Source of the DNA: Candidatus Gastranaerophilales bacterium
GTDB taxonomy: Bacteria; Cyanobacteriota; Vampirovibrionia; Gastranaerophilales; Gastranaerophilaceae
DNA length: 64,000 nucleotides
Direction: 5' to 3'
Assembly: GCA_944325705.1 (NCBI GenBank)
Contig: CALVBB010000003.1
Span: forward strand, 59,352-123,351
In this document: one piece after another, positions 56,288 to 64,000 of the stretch
How positions within the stretch are numbered: position 1 is the first letter of the stretch
Layout of the letters: each line of letters begins with the position of its first letter
Position numbers and translations under genes: made by a program
Notes under the pieces: generated by a model
Database searches by the model: none
What the model was told of the DNA's origin: nothing
The model's input: only the letters and a program-made list of their open reading frames with translations

Positions 56288-57862
56288 TTATTTCCTGTTC
56301 AATGCCGCAAGCTCTCTGTACATAATCTTATACTCAGCCGTACTATCAATACTTTCAGCCTCTTTAATGTATTCAAAAGCTGTTTTTACATCATTTTTTA
56401 ATTTATAAATCCTGCTCATTTCTGCGTAATATTTTGCGTTATTGACATCATAGGTAATCGCACGCTTCATACACTCAACAGCCTCGTCGTAATCTTCTTC
56501 AGAAACTCTCACAAGCGCAAGATAGTAATACCCCTCTGAACAATTTATATCAAGAGCCAAAGCATCCTGAGCATACTCTTTTGCAGCCGCCATATCACCT
56601 TTTAAATAAGCTGCACGCGCCCCGAGAATATATGCCGCAATATATCTTTCATTTTTTGAAACCAGACCTGACACAATATTTAAGGCTTCGTCGTATTTTT
56701 TTTCTTTAATCAAAATATCAGCCAGCGTGCAGGAGTATACAAGATTGTCCTGATTTTTTGCAATAACATCGCGGCATACTTTTTCAGCCTTTTCAAACAG
56801 TCCGAGTTCGCAGTAAACTTTTGCAAGCGAAATCAAAGTAAAATCGTCTTTACAGCCGGCTTGTACGTTTTCTTCAAGAAGCTTCTGCGCACCAAGATAA
56901 TCTTTGTTCTCCAGTTTTAAAAGTGCTGCAATAACTCTTGCCTGATAATGCTCCGGATTATTTTCAAGAACAATATCCACTTCTTTTTTTGCCTTATCAA
57001 ACTCTTTATACTCATACAACAGGTATGCCAAAGAATATCTGTAATCCAGATTGTCAGGTTTAAGGCGTATAGCATTTCTGTAAGCATTAACAGCTTCTTC
57101 ATGCCAGCCGTTAAAGAAATACGCATTGCCGAGATTGTAAAAGTAAACCGGATTTGCCTTATCAATATTTGAGGCACGCGAAAAGAATTTTATCGCTTCA
57201 ACAAAATTGTTATCATCCAGCGCAAAAAGCCCAAGATAATTCAAAACATCGGCATCTTGAGAATTTTTGCCAATACTTTCAAAGATTTCTCTTGATTTTG
57301 CAAAATTATTCTCATCAAAATAAACTTTTCCTAAAAGGATTTTGCAGTCAGTATTTTCGCTGTCAGCAGCACACGCTTTTTCTATAAGTTCTTTAGCCTC
57401 TAAAGTTTTTCCTGCGTTATATAAAGCCTGAGCCCAGACACTCATACATCCGCTGTCAAGACATTTCGAAGCTCTGTAAATCTCAATCTCCTTAAATTGT
57501 TTCAGGCAACCGAGTATTTTTATAAGTCTTTTTAAACTTGTAGAAGTTTTATCCAGTTCAAACGCCTTTTTGGCAAGTTTAACGGCTTTTTCTAACTCAT
57601 TCTGTCTTTCATAGACAGTACAAAGAAGTTTTAATGATGCAATATTCTCCGGCTGAAGCTCAAGAACGCGTTCCAGATACTGTTCGGCGCGGTTATAATT
57701 GTTCAGCAAAACATAAAGTTCACCTAACTGATACAGAACCTCTATATTGTCGCTTTCTGTTTCCAGAACTCTGTAGAGCATCTCTATTGCCTGTTTATAG
57801 CACTCATGCTCTTTATATTCAAACGCTTTTTTTATATATGTTACTGCTTCATTTTCCTGCAT
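56288..57862 (-). CDS. TPR repeat protein
   Basis: The 524-residue protein is an almost continuous array of about 14 tetratricopeptide repeats of 34 residues, with recognisable units such as AEQYLERVLELQPENIASL, AVNAYRNAIRLKPDNLDYRY and AVECMKRAITYDVNNAKYY. There is no signal peptide. TPR arrays serve as protein-binding scaffolds. GGTGATT precedes the ATG. The next gene upstream on this strand is the DivIC/FtsB-like gene 10 bases away, so the two are probably one transcript. Confidence 0.88.
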   Translation of the reverse strand: MQENEAVTYIKKAFEYKEHECYKQAIEMLYRVLETESDNIEVLYQLGELYVLLNNYNRAEQYLERVLELQPENIASLKLLCTVYERQNELEKAVKLAKKAFELDKTSTSLKRLIKILGCLKQFKEIEIYRASKCLDSGCMSVWAQALYNAGKTLEAKELIEKACAADSENTDCKILLGKVYFDENNFAKSREIFESIGKNSQDADVLNYLGLFALDDNNFVEAIKFFSRASNIDKANPVYFYNLGNAYFFNGWHEEAVNAYRNAIRLKPDNLDYRYSLAYLLYEYKEFDKAKKEVDIVLENNPEHYQARVIAALLKLENKDYLGAQKLLEENVQAGCKDDFTLISLAKVYCELGLFEKAEKVCRDVIAKNQDNLVYSCTLADILIKEKKYDEALNIVSGLVSKNERYIAAYILGARAAYLKGDMAAAKEYAQDALALDINCSEGYYYLALVRVSEEDYDEAVECMKRAITYDVNNAKYYAEMSRIYKLKNDVKTAFEYIKEAESIDSTAEYKIMYRELAALNRK

Positions 57863-57872
57863 AAATCACCGT

Positions 57873-58394
57873 TTAGTTTTTCTGCTTTTTATCTTTGTGG
57901 TGTTTTTTGTTCTTATCTTTTTCTGAGGGCTGTTCCTGAATGTTGTTTATGATAACAAGAACCTCGTCTTCGCCTGCCATTTTAAGATTATTCCTTGCAA
58001 TTTCCTCAAGGCTTGCAGTTTTTGAAAACTGCTTTATATCGCTTTTCAAATCTTTGTTACGCTGTTCTGCGTCGTCACGCACTTTTTCCATTGTATTAAT
58101 TTTAGCTTTATAGGCAATTATTTTGGAAATATTCAGAATTACGCCGAAACCAACCTGCACAAGACAAAAAAGCAAAACTATCGTCAAAAACGAATAATAA
58201 AATCCAACCCGTCTTTTATGCTTACGGGATTTAGCTTTCGTACGTGCTGCAAGATTTTGTCCTGCCGGCGTACCTGTCTGACTATTAATGCTTTGAGAGG
58301 TATTTTCTTCCAAAATCGAAACTCCTTGATGAATTTCTTCTGCCATCTCCTGCGGTGCCGTTTCCGGACGCCATGACCTTTTAGTCGTCTTCAA
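57873..58394 (-). CDS. DivIC/FtsB-like septum formation protein
   Basis: The 173-residue protein has a polar N-terminal region of about 60 residues, a single transmembrane helix (FYYSFLTIVLLFCLVQVGFGV, about 65-85), a coiled coil, and the family signature SLEEIARNNLKMAGEDEVLVI. It is a bitopic divisome protein in type. The start is TTG at 58394 in the open frame with no clear Shine-Dalgarno sequence; another candidate is the ATG at residue 17. It is not in the division cluster at 62474-63901. Confidence 0.78.
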   Translation of the reverse strand: MKTTKRSWRPETAPQEMAEEIHQGVSILEENTSQSINSQTGTPAGQNLAARTKAKSRKHKRRVGFYYSFLTIVLLFCLVQVGFGVILNISKIIAYKAKINTMEKVRDDAEQRNKDLKSDIKQFSKTASLEEIARNNLKMAGEDEVLVIINNIQEQPSEKDKNKKHHKDKKQKN

Positions 58395-58481
58395 AATTTT
58401 TTGTCTTTCTGTCGCAAAATTTCCAATGCCAATTAAATTATAGTAAAAATATAGACCCAGGACAATTATGTTTTGATAAAT

Positions 58482-59330
58482 TTACAATTTGAACTTTGTG
58501 GAGAAATTAAGCTGTGTGCCATAGAGTGCATTATTCTGGTCAATTGTCTGCTTTGCGCCGACCTCGAGCCTGAATCTGTCAGAGCCTTTATGTCCGTAAG
58601 GCGACACCGAAAATATAAGTTCGCTGCTTTTGCGGTTTTTAGTAATATCAGCGCTTAAGACTTCCCTTATTGAGAAATAATTGTTAAGCTTGAGTTCCGG
58701 TGATAAATAAAAAGTATCGTTAAGTGTGCCAATAGTGGTATTCTGGGTTTTCTCAAATGCTGAACTAAGTGCAAAACGATTATTTTCGTATCTGGTAAAT
58801 AATTTTGCAGATTTCTCAAGCATAGAAATTTTGTCTATACTAGAATCAAATGTTGTTCCTACCGAAAATCCGCCGGTTTTATAAACGTTATTCATTGAAT
58901 GCCCTGAAATATTGTATTCTTCCTTTGAGTATTTTGAGAGGTTAAGCAGCCTTCCTGTGTCGACTTTTTTATCCAAATCAAGAGAAGCGGATGAAATTGA
59001 CTGCGGTTCTCTTATATTCAGAAGAAATTTCCCGTCCTCATCCTGCAAAACAATTGCATTGCTGTCATCTATGAAAACATCGTAATCTTTATCATTTACC
59101 TCACTAACAGAATCAAAAAGAGGTATTTCATCCTCTTCAAAGAGTTCATATTCATCCTTTTCCGGAGCAGCATTTTTTAATTCGTCAGGCACAAGATCAT
59201 CCTCCTGCACAGCTTCCTGTACATCCGGGATATGATAGATAAAAATATTAGGAAGCGTAACATCATCTTCATTTGCAAATCCTGCCGCTCCAATCAAAAA
59301 AACTAAAAATATTAAAAGCGCTCTTTTCAT
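58482..59330 (-). CDS. Secreted, probably outer-membrane protein
   Basis: The 282-residue protein starts MKRALLIFLVFLIGAAGFAN, a signal peptide, followed by a long acidic linker (about 25-95) and a C-terminal half of alternating strands (FSVGTTFDSS, LFTRYENNRFAL, LSPELKLNNYFSI, LNFSTKFKL), which suggests a small beta-barrel ending in an aromatic/hydrophobic strand. I start at 59330, where TGTTATAAT ends 6 bases upstream and no Shine-Dalgarno sequence is present. The RHH gene lies 32 bases upstream. Confidence 0.75.
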   Translation of the reverse strand: MKRALLIFLVFLIGAAGFANEDDVTLPNIFIYHIPDVQEAVQEDDLVPDELKNAAPEKDEYELFEEDEIPLFDSVSEVNDKDYDVFIDDSNAIVLQDEDGKFLLNIREPQSISSASLDLDKKVDTGRLLNLSKYSKEEYNISGHSMNNVYKTGGFSVGTTFDSSIDKISMLEKSAKLFTRYENNRFALSSAFEKTQNTTIGTLNDTFYLSPELKLNNYFSIREVLSADITKNRKSSELIFSVSPYGHKGSDRFRLEVGAKQTIDQNNALYGTQLNFSTKFKL

Positions 59331-59336
59331 AATATT

Positions 59337-59345
59337 ATTATAACA
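59337..59345 (-). promoter_or_regulatory. Extended -10 element of the 58482 gene (leaderless layout)
   Basis: TGTTATAAT on the minus strand ends 6 bases before the ATG at 59330; a consensus example of this layout. Confidence 0.6.
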
Positions 59346-59362
59346 CAATACCGGCAACCAGG

Positions 59363-59533
59363 CTAATATTTTTTCTCCTCGGCAAGCTGGCTGAGTGCAT
59401 ATTCACAGCATTGTTTAAGAAGATTATTCAAAGAAACCCCGCGTTTCTGCGCGACATTACAAATTCTTTCGACAAGCTCCGCCGGCAGTCTGAAAGTTTT
59501 GTTAACCATTTCTGGTTTTTCAATATTAAACAT
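59363..59533 (-). CDS. Ribbon-helix-helix DNA-binding protein (56 residues)
   Basis: The frame from the ATG at 59533 encodes MFNIEKPEMVNKTFRLPAEL, then VERICNVAQKRGVSLNNLL and KQCCEYAL: a beta strand and two helices as in Arc/CopG/HicB-type regulators. GGAGGG precedes the ATG. It is divergent from the prepilin remnant at 59582, parallel to the XRE/prepilin pairs elsewhere. No toxin partner is adjacent, so it need not be an antitoxin. Confidence 0.75.
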   Translation of the reverse strand: MFNIEKPEMVNKTFRLPAELVERICNVAQKRGVSLNNLLKQCCEYALSQLAEEKKY

Positions 59534-59581
59534 CCGTGCTTCCCTCCGTTTATTAAATTTTACACGTTATAAACATACCAA

Positions 59582-60207
59582 CATACATTGGGAATTATCG
59601 GTATTGTTGCCGCAATGACCCTGCTGGTATTAACCGGCAAATATCATAAACAAATAAAAATATCCCAGTTAAAAAAATATATTCAACAATGCAGCAGCTT
59701 GATACAAGAGTTAAAGCCGAATACGGGGATACATTAAATACATACCTGCCAGACAGCAAATAGTTTTTTGAACAATATCTGATTCCTTATCTGAAACCTG
59801 TAAAATTTTGTTTGTCAGGCAGCTGCCCTTATTACAGAATAAGTACAGAGACTGGAGAAAAAGTAGATATGACAAATGAATCCGGATTTATATTGCAAGA
59901 TGGCACCCTATTTAAAATTGTTAATATACATGGAACTACTTCTTCAGGCATCTTTGCCATGTGGCTTATTGATATAAATGGAGTGAAACCGCCAAACAAA
60001 ACTAACGAAGATATTTATTTTGCAGAATTCAGGATAAATACAGACAGAACTGACGACTTAACCGGGAAACCTGTAAGAAATGGAACGTCTTTGTTCTACT
60101 TCCCGATTAATGTAGCCGGAGAACATTATGACGGCATAGGCAGCGGATGCTTCAGAGAAATTGTAAAGAATAATTTTCAACCTACGTCAGTTTATAATTC
60201 TTTATAA
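59582..60207 (+). pseudogene. Decayed prepilin-like gene
   Basis: From 59582 the frame reads LGIIGIVAAMTLLVLTGKYHKQIK, a prepilin helix without its leader and FTLAEV part; after frame breaks near 59690-59765 the sequence continues NSFFEQYLIPYLKPVKF and SGSCPYYRIS. The longest remaining frame (59812-60207) contains IDINGVKPPNKTNEDIYFAEF, the recurrent prepilin segment. Stop codons TAG and TAA-like breaks lie in between. The start codon and class III signal are lost, so it is not expected to make a pilin. Confidence 0.78.
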
Positions 60208-60292
60208 TCTTAGAAAAACGTCCTGTTGAAAATAAACCTTGCGCGTGATACGATTACTGGTGCGAAATATAAAAGAAATCGAGGTTTTAAAA

Positions 60293-61762
60293 ATGAATGA
60301 AGTTAGAGTTAGAATAGCACCGTCACCGAGCGGTAATTTACACATCGGAACGGCAAGAACAGCTTTATTTAACTATCTTTTTGCCAAAAAGAATAACGGT
60401 AAATTTATTCTAAGAATTGAAGATACTGATGCGGAACGCACAAGCCAGGCTTATATTGACAATATCTTTGACAGCCTGAAAGCACTCGGTCTTAACTGGG
60501 ATGAAGGCCCGGACATCGGAGGCCCTTACGGCCCATATACACAGTCCGAAAGATTTGACATTTACCCGAAATATGTTCAGGAGCTTCTGGATAAAGGATT
60601 TGCTTATGAATGCTTCTGCACTCCGGAAGAGCTTGAGGCTGAGAAAAAAGAAGCCGCAGAAAATAAAAAACCTTACGTTTACACAAAAAAATGCGAAAAT
60701 CTTACAGAAGAAGAAAAGGCTAAATTACGCGCAGAAGGCAGAAAACCTGCTGTAAGATTTAATATTTCAAAAGCACAGAAAGCTTTCCACGATTCAACTA
60801 TTTTGAAATTCAATGACCTTGTTAAAGGCGAACTTCACATGGACACAAGCCTTCTCGGGGATTTTGTTATCTTGAAATCGAATGGAACTCCGACTTACAA
60901 TTTCGCAGTTGTAATCGATGATATGCTTATGAAAATATCTCACGTTATACGCGGGGAAGATCATATTTCAAATACTTTCAAACAAATCCTTATATTTGAA
61001 GCACTCGGTGCTGAAGTTCCGAGATTTGGACACCTCGGCATGATTCTTGCGCCGGACAGAAGCAAGCTTTCCAAACGCCACGGGGCAACTGCTGTTTCAG
61101 AGTTTGTTGAAAAGGGCTACCTCACTGACGCACTCGTAAACTTCGTTGCGCTTCTCGGGTGGTCGCCTTCCGACGGAAAAGAAATTAAAACAATTGATGA
61201 AATTGCGGCTGACTTCAGAATTAATGAAATTTCATCCTCAAATTCAATCTTTGAATATGACAAACTAAACTGGATGAACAGCCACTACATCAAAATGCTT
61301 TCTATTCCGGAATTGAAGGAAAGATTAAAACCTTATCTTACAAAATATGACCTCTCAGAACTTACTGATGCACAGTACACAAGAATGGTTGAGGTTACCT
61401 ACGAGCCTCTGACACTTCTTTCTGATATTACTGATGCTGTTCCGTATTTCTTCGGAGAAGGCGTTGAAATTGATGAAAAAGCAAGAGAAACCCTTGACAG
61501 CGACGTGTCGCAGGATGTTTTGAAAACATTCATTGAACAGGCAAAAGACTGGGAATGGACAGAAGAAAATCTTCACGAAAAACTTGAACAGTTCAGAGCT
61601 TTCTACAAAGAAAAAGGTATAAAACCTAAAGTCACAATGTGGGCAATAAGAGCAGCTGTAACTGGAAGATTATGCGGTGCGGATATGACTGCAATCCTTG
61701 CTATTATAGGGAAAGATAAAACATTTAACCGCGTTAACAGCGCTATTAAACAGACTGTTTAA
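60293..61762 (+). CDS. gltX: Glutamyl-tRNA synthetase
   Basis: GltX charges tRNA-Glu (and possibly tRNA-Gln where gatCAB is used). The 489-residue class I enzyme has RIAPSPSGNLHIGTARTAL with the HIGH motif, FCTPEEL with a Cys near residue 103, and KLSKRHG as the KMSKS motif. I start at the ATG at 60293, where the typical N-terminus MNEVRVRIAPSP begins and GAGG stands upstream; the frame is open 18 codons earlier. A perfect terminator follows. Confidence 0.96.
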   Translation: MNEVRVRIAPSPSGNLHIGTARTALFNYLFAKKNNGKFILRIEDTDAERTSQAYIDNIFDSLKALGLNWDEGPDIGGPYGPYTQSERFDIYPKYVQELLDKGFAYECFCTPEELEAEKKEAAENKKPYVYTKKCENLTEEEKAKLRAEGRKPAVRFNISKAQKAFHDSTILKFNDLVKGELHMDTSLLGDFVILKSNGTPTYNFAVVIDDMLMKISHVIRGEDHISNTFKQILIFEALGAEVPRFGHLGMILAPDRSKLSKRHGATAVSEFVEKGYLTDALVNFVALLGWSPSDGKEIKTIDEIAADFRINEISSSNSIFEYDKLNWMNSHYIKMLSIPELKERLKPYLTKYDLSELTDAQYTRMVEVTYEPLTLLSDITDAVPYFFGEGVEIDEKARETLDSDVSQDVLKTFIEQAKDWEWTEENLHEKLEQFRAFYKEKGIKPKVTMWAIRAAVTGRLCGADMTAILAIIGKDKTFNRVNSAIKQTV

Positions 61763-61780
61763 TTTTATAAACAAAATTTG

Positions 61781-61816
61781 AAAGGCGCCGGAAATTAATT
61801 TCCGGCGCCTTTTTTA
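61781..61816 (+). terminator. Strong terminator of gltX
   Basis: AAAGGCGCCGGAAATT and AATTTCCGGCGCCTTT form a near-perfect palindrome of about 16 base pairs followed by a T-run. Confidence 0.93.
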
Positions 61817-61962
61817 TACATAAATTTCTAAAAAGCCGGCGGTAAATTATTCTACAGATGTAACATTTTTGTAACAATCACTGATTTTTATTAAAGAAAT
61901 TATTAAACAATGCCGTAATCACGAACGTAAAGTTAATGGTTAAAACTCAAGGAGTTTTCACA

Positions 61963-62214
61963 ATGGAAGCAACAGCAAAACAATTTCAGGAAAAAGATTT
62001 CCACTTTCTAAAGAGTGTGACAGTAGAAGATCTTGAGGACGAAATTTTCGTAACAGCAATGGTCGATTTTATGATGCACTTAGATTCAAAAATCGGCAAC
62101 GGAAGAATTGTTATTATGGATCAGCAAAAACCTGAAAATTCTCAGATTTATACCTATGCAAAATTTCTGGAAATATACGATACACACGGTTTAGACGGAT
62201 TTTTAATACATTAA
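61963..62214 (+). CDS. Small protein, tandem paralog 1
   Basis: The 83-residue acidic protein ends IYTYAKFLEIYDTHGLDGFLIH. The next gene ends SYTYNKFLEIIDEYGLEGFVFQ, so the pair shares a C-terminal helix motif. I start at the ATG at 61963, with AAGGAG about 8 bases before; the frame from 61936 is less likely. No signal or membrane segment. Its location before rsmH could be chance, as an rsmH promoter lies between. Function is unknown. Confidence 0.72.
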   Translation: MEATAKQFQEKDFHFLKSVTVEDLEDEIFVTAMVDFMMHLDSKIGNGRIVIMDQQKPENSQIYTYAKFLEIYDTHGLDGFLIH

Positions 62215-62234
62215 TCATAAATTAGGAGTGAATT

Positions 62235-62429
62235 ATGGACATCAAATTTATCTCAACTACAGAAAGCCAGAACAACGAAATTGACAGAATGATAAGCGCT
62301 GTAGAAAATCAAAACAAAAATGAAATTATTGAAGTTCTCGACGAAAACGGAGAAACTCAAAGCTACACTTACAATAAATTTCTCGAAATAATTGATGAAT
62401 ACGGACTGGAAGGTTTTGTATTTCAATAA
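62235..62429 (+). CDS. Small protein, tandem paralog 2
   Basis: The 64-residue acidic protein is encoded 20 bases after its paralog, with an AGGAG site. It has an N-terminal strand and helix (FISTTESQNNEIDRMISAV), an EIIEVLDENGETQSY middle and the shared C-terminal motif SYTYNKFLEIIDEYGLEGF. Being two tandem, differing copies with good ribosome sites, these are likely real genes of an undescribed small family. Confidence 0.72.
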   Translation: MDIKFISTTESQNNEIDRMISAVENQNKNEIIEVLDENGETQSYTYNKFLEIIDEYGLEGFVFQ

Positions 62430-62457
62430 TTTAGTGTACTTTTTTTAAACTGTTTTA

Positions 62458-62466
62458 TGCTAAAAT
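62458..62466 (+). promoter_or_regulatory. Extended -10 element of rsmH (leaderless layout)
   Basis: TGCTAAAAT ends 7 bases before the rsmH ATG; no Shine-Dalgarno sequence lies between. Confidence 0.55.
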
Positions 62467-62473
62467 TCTCTTT

Positions 62474-63409
62474 ATGGAATTCAAGCATTATACAGTTATG
62501 AAAAATGAAGCCGTAGATGCGCTTGAGTGCAAAAATGGTCTGATTTATGCAGATTGTACACTTGGAGGAGGAGGCCACAGCGAATTAATTCTGCAAAGAA
62601 TCCAGCCTGACGGCAGGTTGATTGCGTTTGATATTGATGATGAGGCCATTGCTGCAGCTTCTGAAAGGCTGCAAAGTTACAAAAACTTAACAATAGTCAA
62701 AAACTCCTACACAAATATTAAAAAAGTGTTACATAACCTCGGAATCGAAAAAATCACAGGCGGCGTGCTTTTTGACCTTGGAGCTTCTTTTCATCAGTTT
62801 AACAAAGCAGAAAGAGGATTTTCATTCTCAAAAGAAGCACCGCTTGACATGAGGTTTAATCAGGAGGAGGATTTTTCGGCTTATGATGTTGTTAATACAT
62901 ACACTGAAGCCGATTTAGTGCGAATTTTTTCTGAATACGGAGAAGAAAGATTTTCTAAGAGAATTGCAAAAGCCATTGTTGAAGAAAGAAAACGTAAAAA
63001 GCTCTCTACAACAACCGAACTGGCAGATTTAATAATCAGAAGCACCCCGCACATAAAATCATCAATTCATCCGGCTACAAGGGTTTTTCAGGCAATCAGG
63101 ATAGAAGTTAACCACGAGTTACAAAATGTTAAAAATACTCTAAATGATGTGTTGGATTTACTGGACGTTGGTGCTATAATAAGTGTAATAAGTTTTCACT
63201 CTTTGGAGGATAGGATAGTGAAAAACTTATTCAAATACCACTCACAGCGGTGTCATTGCGAAAAAAATCAAATGATTTGTACATGCCCGCCGCCGAGATT
63301 AGAGCTGGTAAATAAAAAACCAATTACGGCGACACCGGAGGAAATCAAAGAAAATCCGCCGTCAAGAAGCGCTAAGTTAAGAATTGCTAGATGTATTAGC
63401 AGAGGGTAG
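62474..63409 (+). CDS. rsmH: 16S rRNA (cytosine-1402-N4) methyltransferase
   Basis: RsmH (MraW) methylates C1402 of 16S rRNA and usually opens the division and cell-wall cluster. The 311-residue protein has DCTLGGGGHSELIL as the SAM loop, GGVLFDLGASFHQFNKAERGFSF, and LDMRFNQ, then ATRVFQAIRIEVN and SFHSLEDRIVK. It is preceded by an extended -10 only 7 bases from the ATG with no ribosome site, and followed 33 bases later by an ftsL-like gene. No mraZ is visible upstream. Confidence 0.97.
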   Translation: MEFKHYTVMKNEAVDALECKNGLIYADCTLGGGGHSELILQRIQPDGRLIAFDIDDEAIAAASERLQSYKNLTIVKNSYTNIKKVLHNLGIEKITGGVLFDLGASFHQFNKAERGFSFSKEAPLDMRFNQEEDFSAYDVVNTYTEADLVRIFSEYGEERFSKRIAKAIVEERKRKKLSTTTELADLIIRSTPHIKSSIHPATRVFQAIRIEVNHELQNVKNTLNDVLDLLDVGAIISVISFHSLEDRIVKNLFKYHSQRCHCEKNQMICTCPPPRLELVNKKPITATPEEIKENPPSRSAKLRIARCISRG

Positions 63410-63442
63410 TTATTTTTTAAACAGTAAAAGTTGGGGAAGAAA

Positions 63443-63901
63443 TTGAATACAGCAAGAGTAAGAGAAGAAGTAATAAATTATTCTTATGTAAACACAGGTT
63501 ATGCAGAACGCCCGATACAGCAGGCACCGGTTATTGAAGGATACTTTCATAAGGTAATTTCGGTAAAAGAAATGGCAATCAGGAAGGTAAATACCACTTT
63601 ATGTACAATACTCAGCATCTTTATCGGTGTTGCCTTTGTCAGCTATTATTTTGAAATGTCACACGAAATTACTTTAAATACACTAAGCCGTCAGGTAACT
63701 TCTCTTAACGATGAGAACGCAGAGCTTCAAAACAATTTGGATAGACTTAAATCTTTTAATAATGTTGATAACAGAATGACAGAATATAATCTTTTGCAAA
63801 AAGCTGCAAAAGTAATTGAGGTTCCGGCAGTAACCTCAACAATTGCAGTTGAACCTAAAAAAGAATTTTCACCATCCGTTAACTGGGCCATTGGTTATTA
63901 A
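63443..63901 (+). CDS. FtsL-like cell division protein
   Basis: The 152-residue protein has a cytoplasmic part of about 55 residues, one transmembrane helix (TTLCTILSIFIGVAFVSYYF, about 51-70), a short coiled coil (QVTSLNDENAELQNNLDRL) and a C-terminal tail. This layout and its place after rsmH fit FtsL, whose sequence is poorly conserved. I choose the TTG at 63443 because GGGGA stands 5 bases before it; the TTG at 63431 has no ribosome site. Downstream sequence is the tandem repeat. Confidence 0.72.
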   Translation: MNTARVREEVINYSYVNTGYAERPIQQAPVIEGYFHKVISVKEMAIRKVNTTLCTILSIFIGVAFVSYYFEMSHEITLNTLSRQVTSLNDENAELQNNLDRLKSFNNVDNRMTEYNLLQKAAKVIEVPAVTSTIAVEPKKEFSPSVNWAIGY

Positions 63902-63916
63902 TTAAATTAAACGTTC

Positions 63917-64000
63917 GGGTGCTGGGTGCTGGGTGCTGGGTGCTGGGTGCTGGGTGCTGGGTGCTGGGTGCTGGGTGCTGGGTGCTGGGTGCTGGGTGCT
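63917..64000. repeat. Heptanucleotide tandem repeat GGGTGCT, at least 12 units
   Basis: From 63917 to the window end the sequence is exactly GGGTGCT repeated 12 times without a mismatch. On the plus strand GGG runs are spaced by 4 bases, which fits a G-quadruplex pattern. The unit is not a multiple of three. It lies just after the FtsL-like gene's stop. It extends beyond the window, so its full length is unknown. It recalls the heptamer STRR repeats of some filamentous Cyanobacteria. Confidence 0.97.

Noticed and set aside
59363..59533. Antitoxin of a toxin-antitoxin pair
   Set aside because: It is RHH-like, but no toxin-like gene lies next to it; the neighbours are a secreted protein and a broken prepilin.

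Overview
The window looks like a chromosome segment of an AT-rich, non-photosynthetic relative of Cyanobacteria, most likely a gut Gastranaerophilales (Melainabacteria / Vampirovibrionia). The main clues are the RNA polymerase beta-prime subunit split into rpoC1 and rpoC2 in cyanobacterial fashion, several prepilin-like genes with the N-terminal core FTLAEVLITLGIIG, and the overall style of the genome. This is inference from sequence alone; no database was searched.

Layout. 1-5381: rpoB, rpoC1 and the first 18 codons of rpoC2 on the minus strand. 5794-9427: two unknown genes and the overlapping bioF-bioG-bioC set for making the pimeloyl part of biotin. 9574-16492: a prepilin, lysS, a 157-base inverted-repeat or structured-RNA locus, recF, pilT with a small partner, and the gltP-like / queF / yraN minus-strand run. 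17951-20570: two secreted proteins with a matrixin-like fold whose zinc site is lost, and a SEC-C protein. 20732-22413: a decayed type II restriction-modification pair. 22450-28274: ychF, a prepilin with a divergent XRE regulator, secA, and a second, truncated prepilin/XRE pair. 28527-36627: a U32-like protein, maf, a His-tailed protein and a very large GH13-like protein. 36786-40894: ahcY, a cluster of palindromic repeats, rpsB-tsf and a 48-residue ORF. 40962-46885: two paralogous secreted proteins, uvrA, and a third XRE/prepilin pair (prepilin broken by TGA). 47121-59533: folP, cell-envelope unknowns, a radical SAM gene, cdd, a C-terminal processing protease, a predicted zincin, a TPR protein, a DivIC/FtsB-like protein and a ribbon-helix-helix regulator. 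59582-64000: a broken prepilin, gltX, two tandem small paralogs, then rsmH and an ftsL-like gene opening a division-wall cluster that runs into a GGGTGCT heptamer tandem repeat at the window edge.

Themes. (i) Prepilin-like genes occur five times, three of them broken, and four sit divergently beside a small DNA-binding protein gene. (ii) At least eight genes without a Shine-Dalgarno sequence have a -10-like hexamer, usually with the extended TGN motif, ending 6 to 8 bases before the ATG, which suggests leaderless transcripts. (iii) Four proteins without a signal peptide share a short N-terminal segment ending in a Phe-x-Gly-like motif. (iv) Intergenic gaps carry dispersed palindromic repeats. 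No rRNA, tRNA or CRISPR array was seen.
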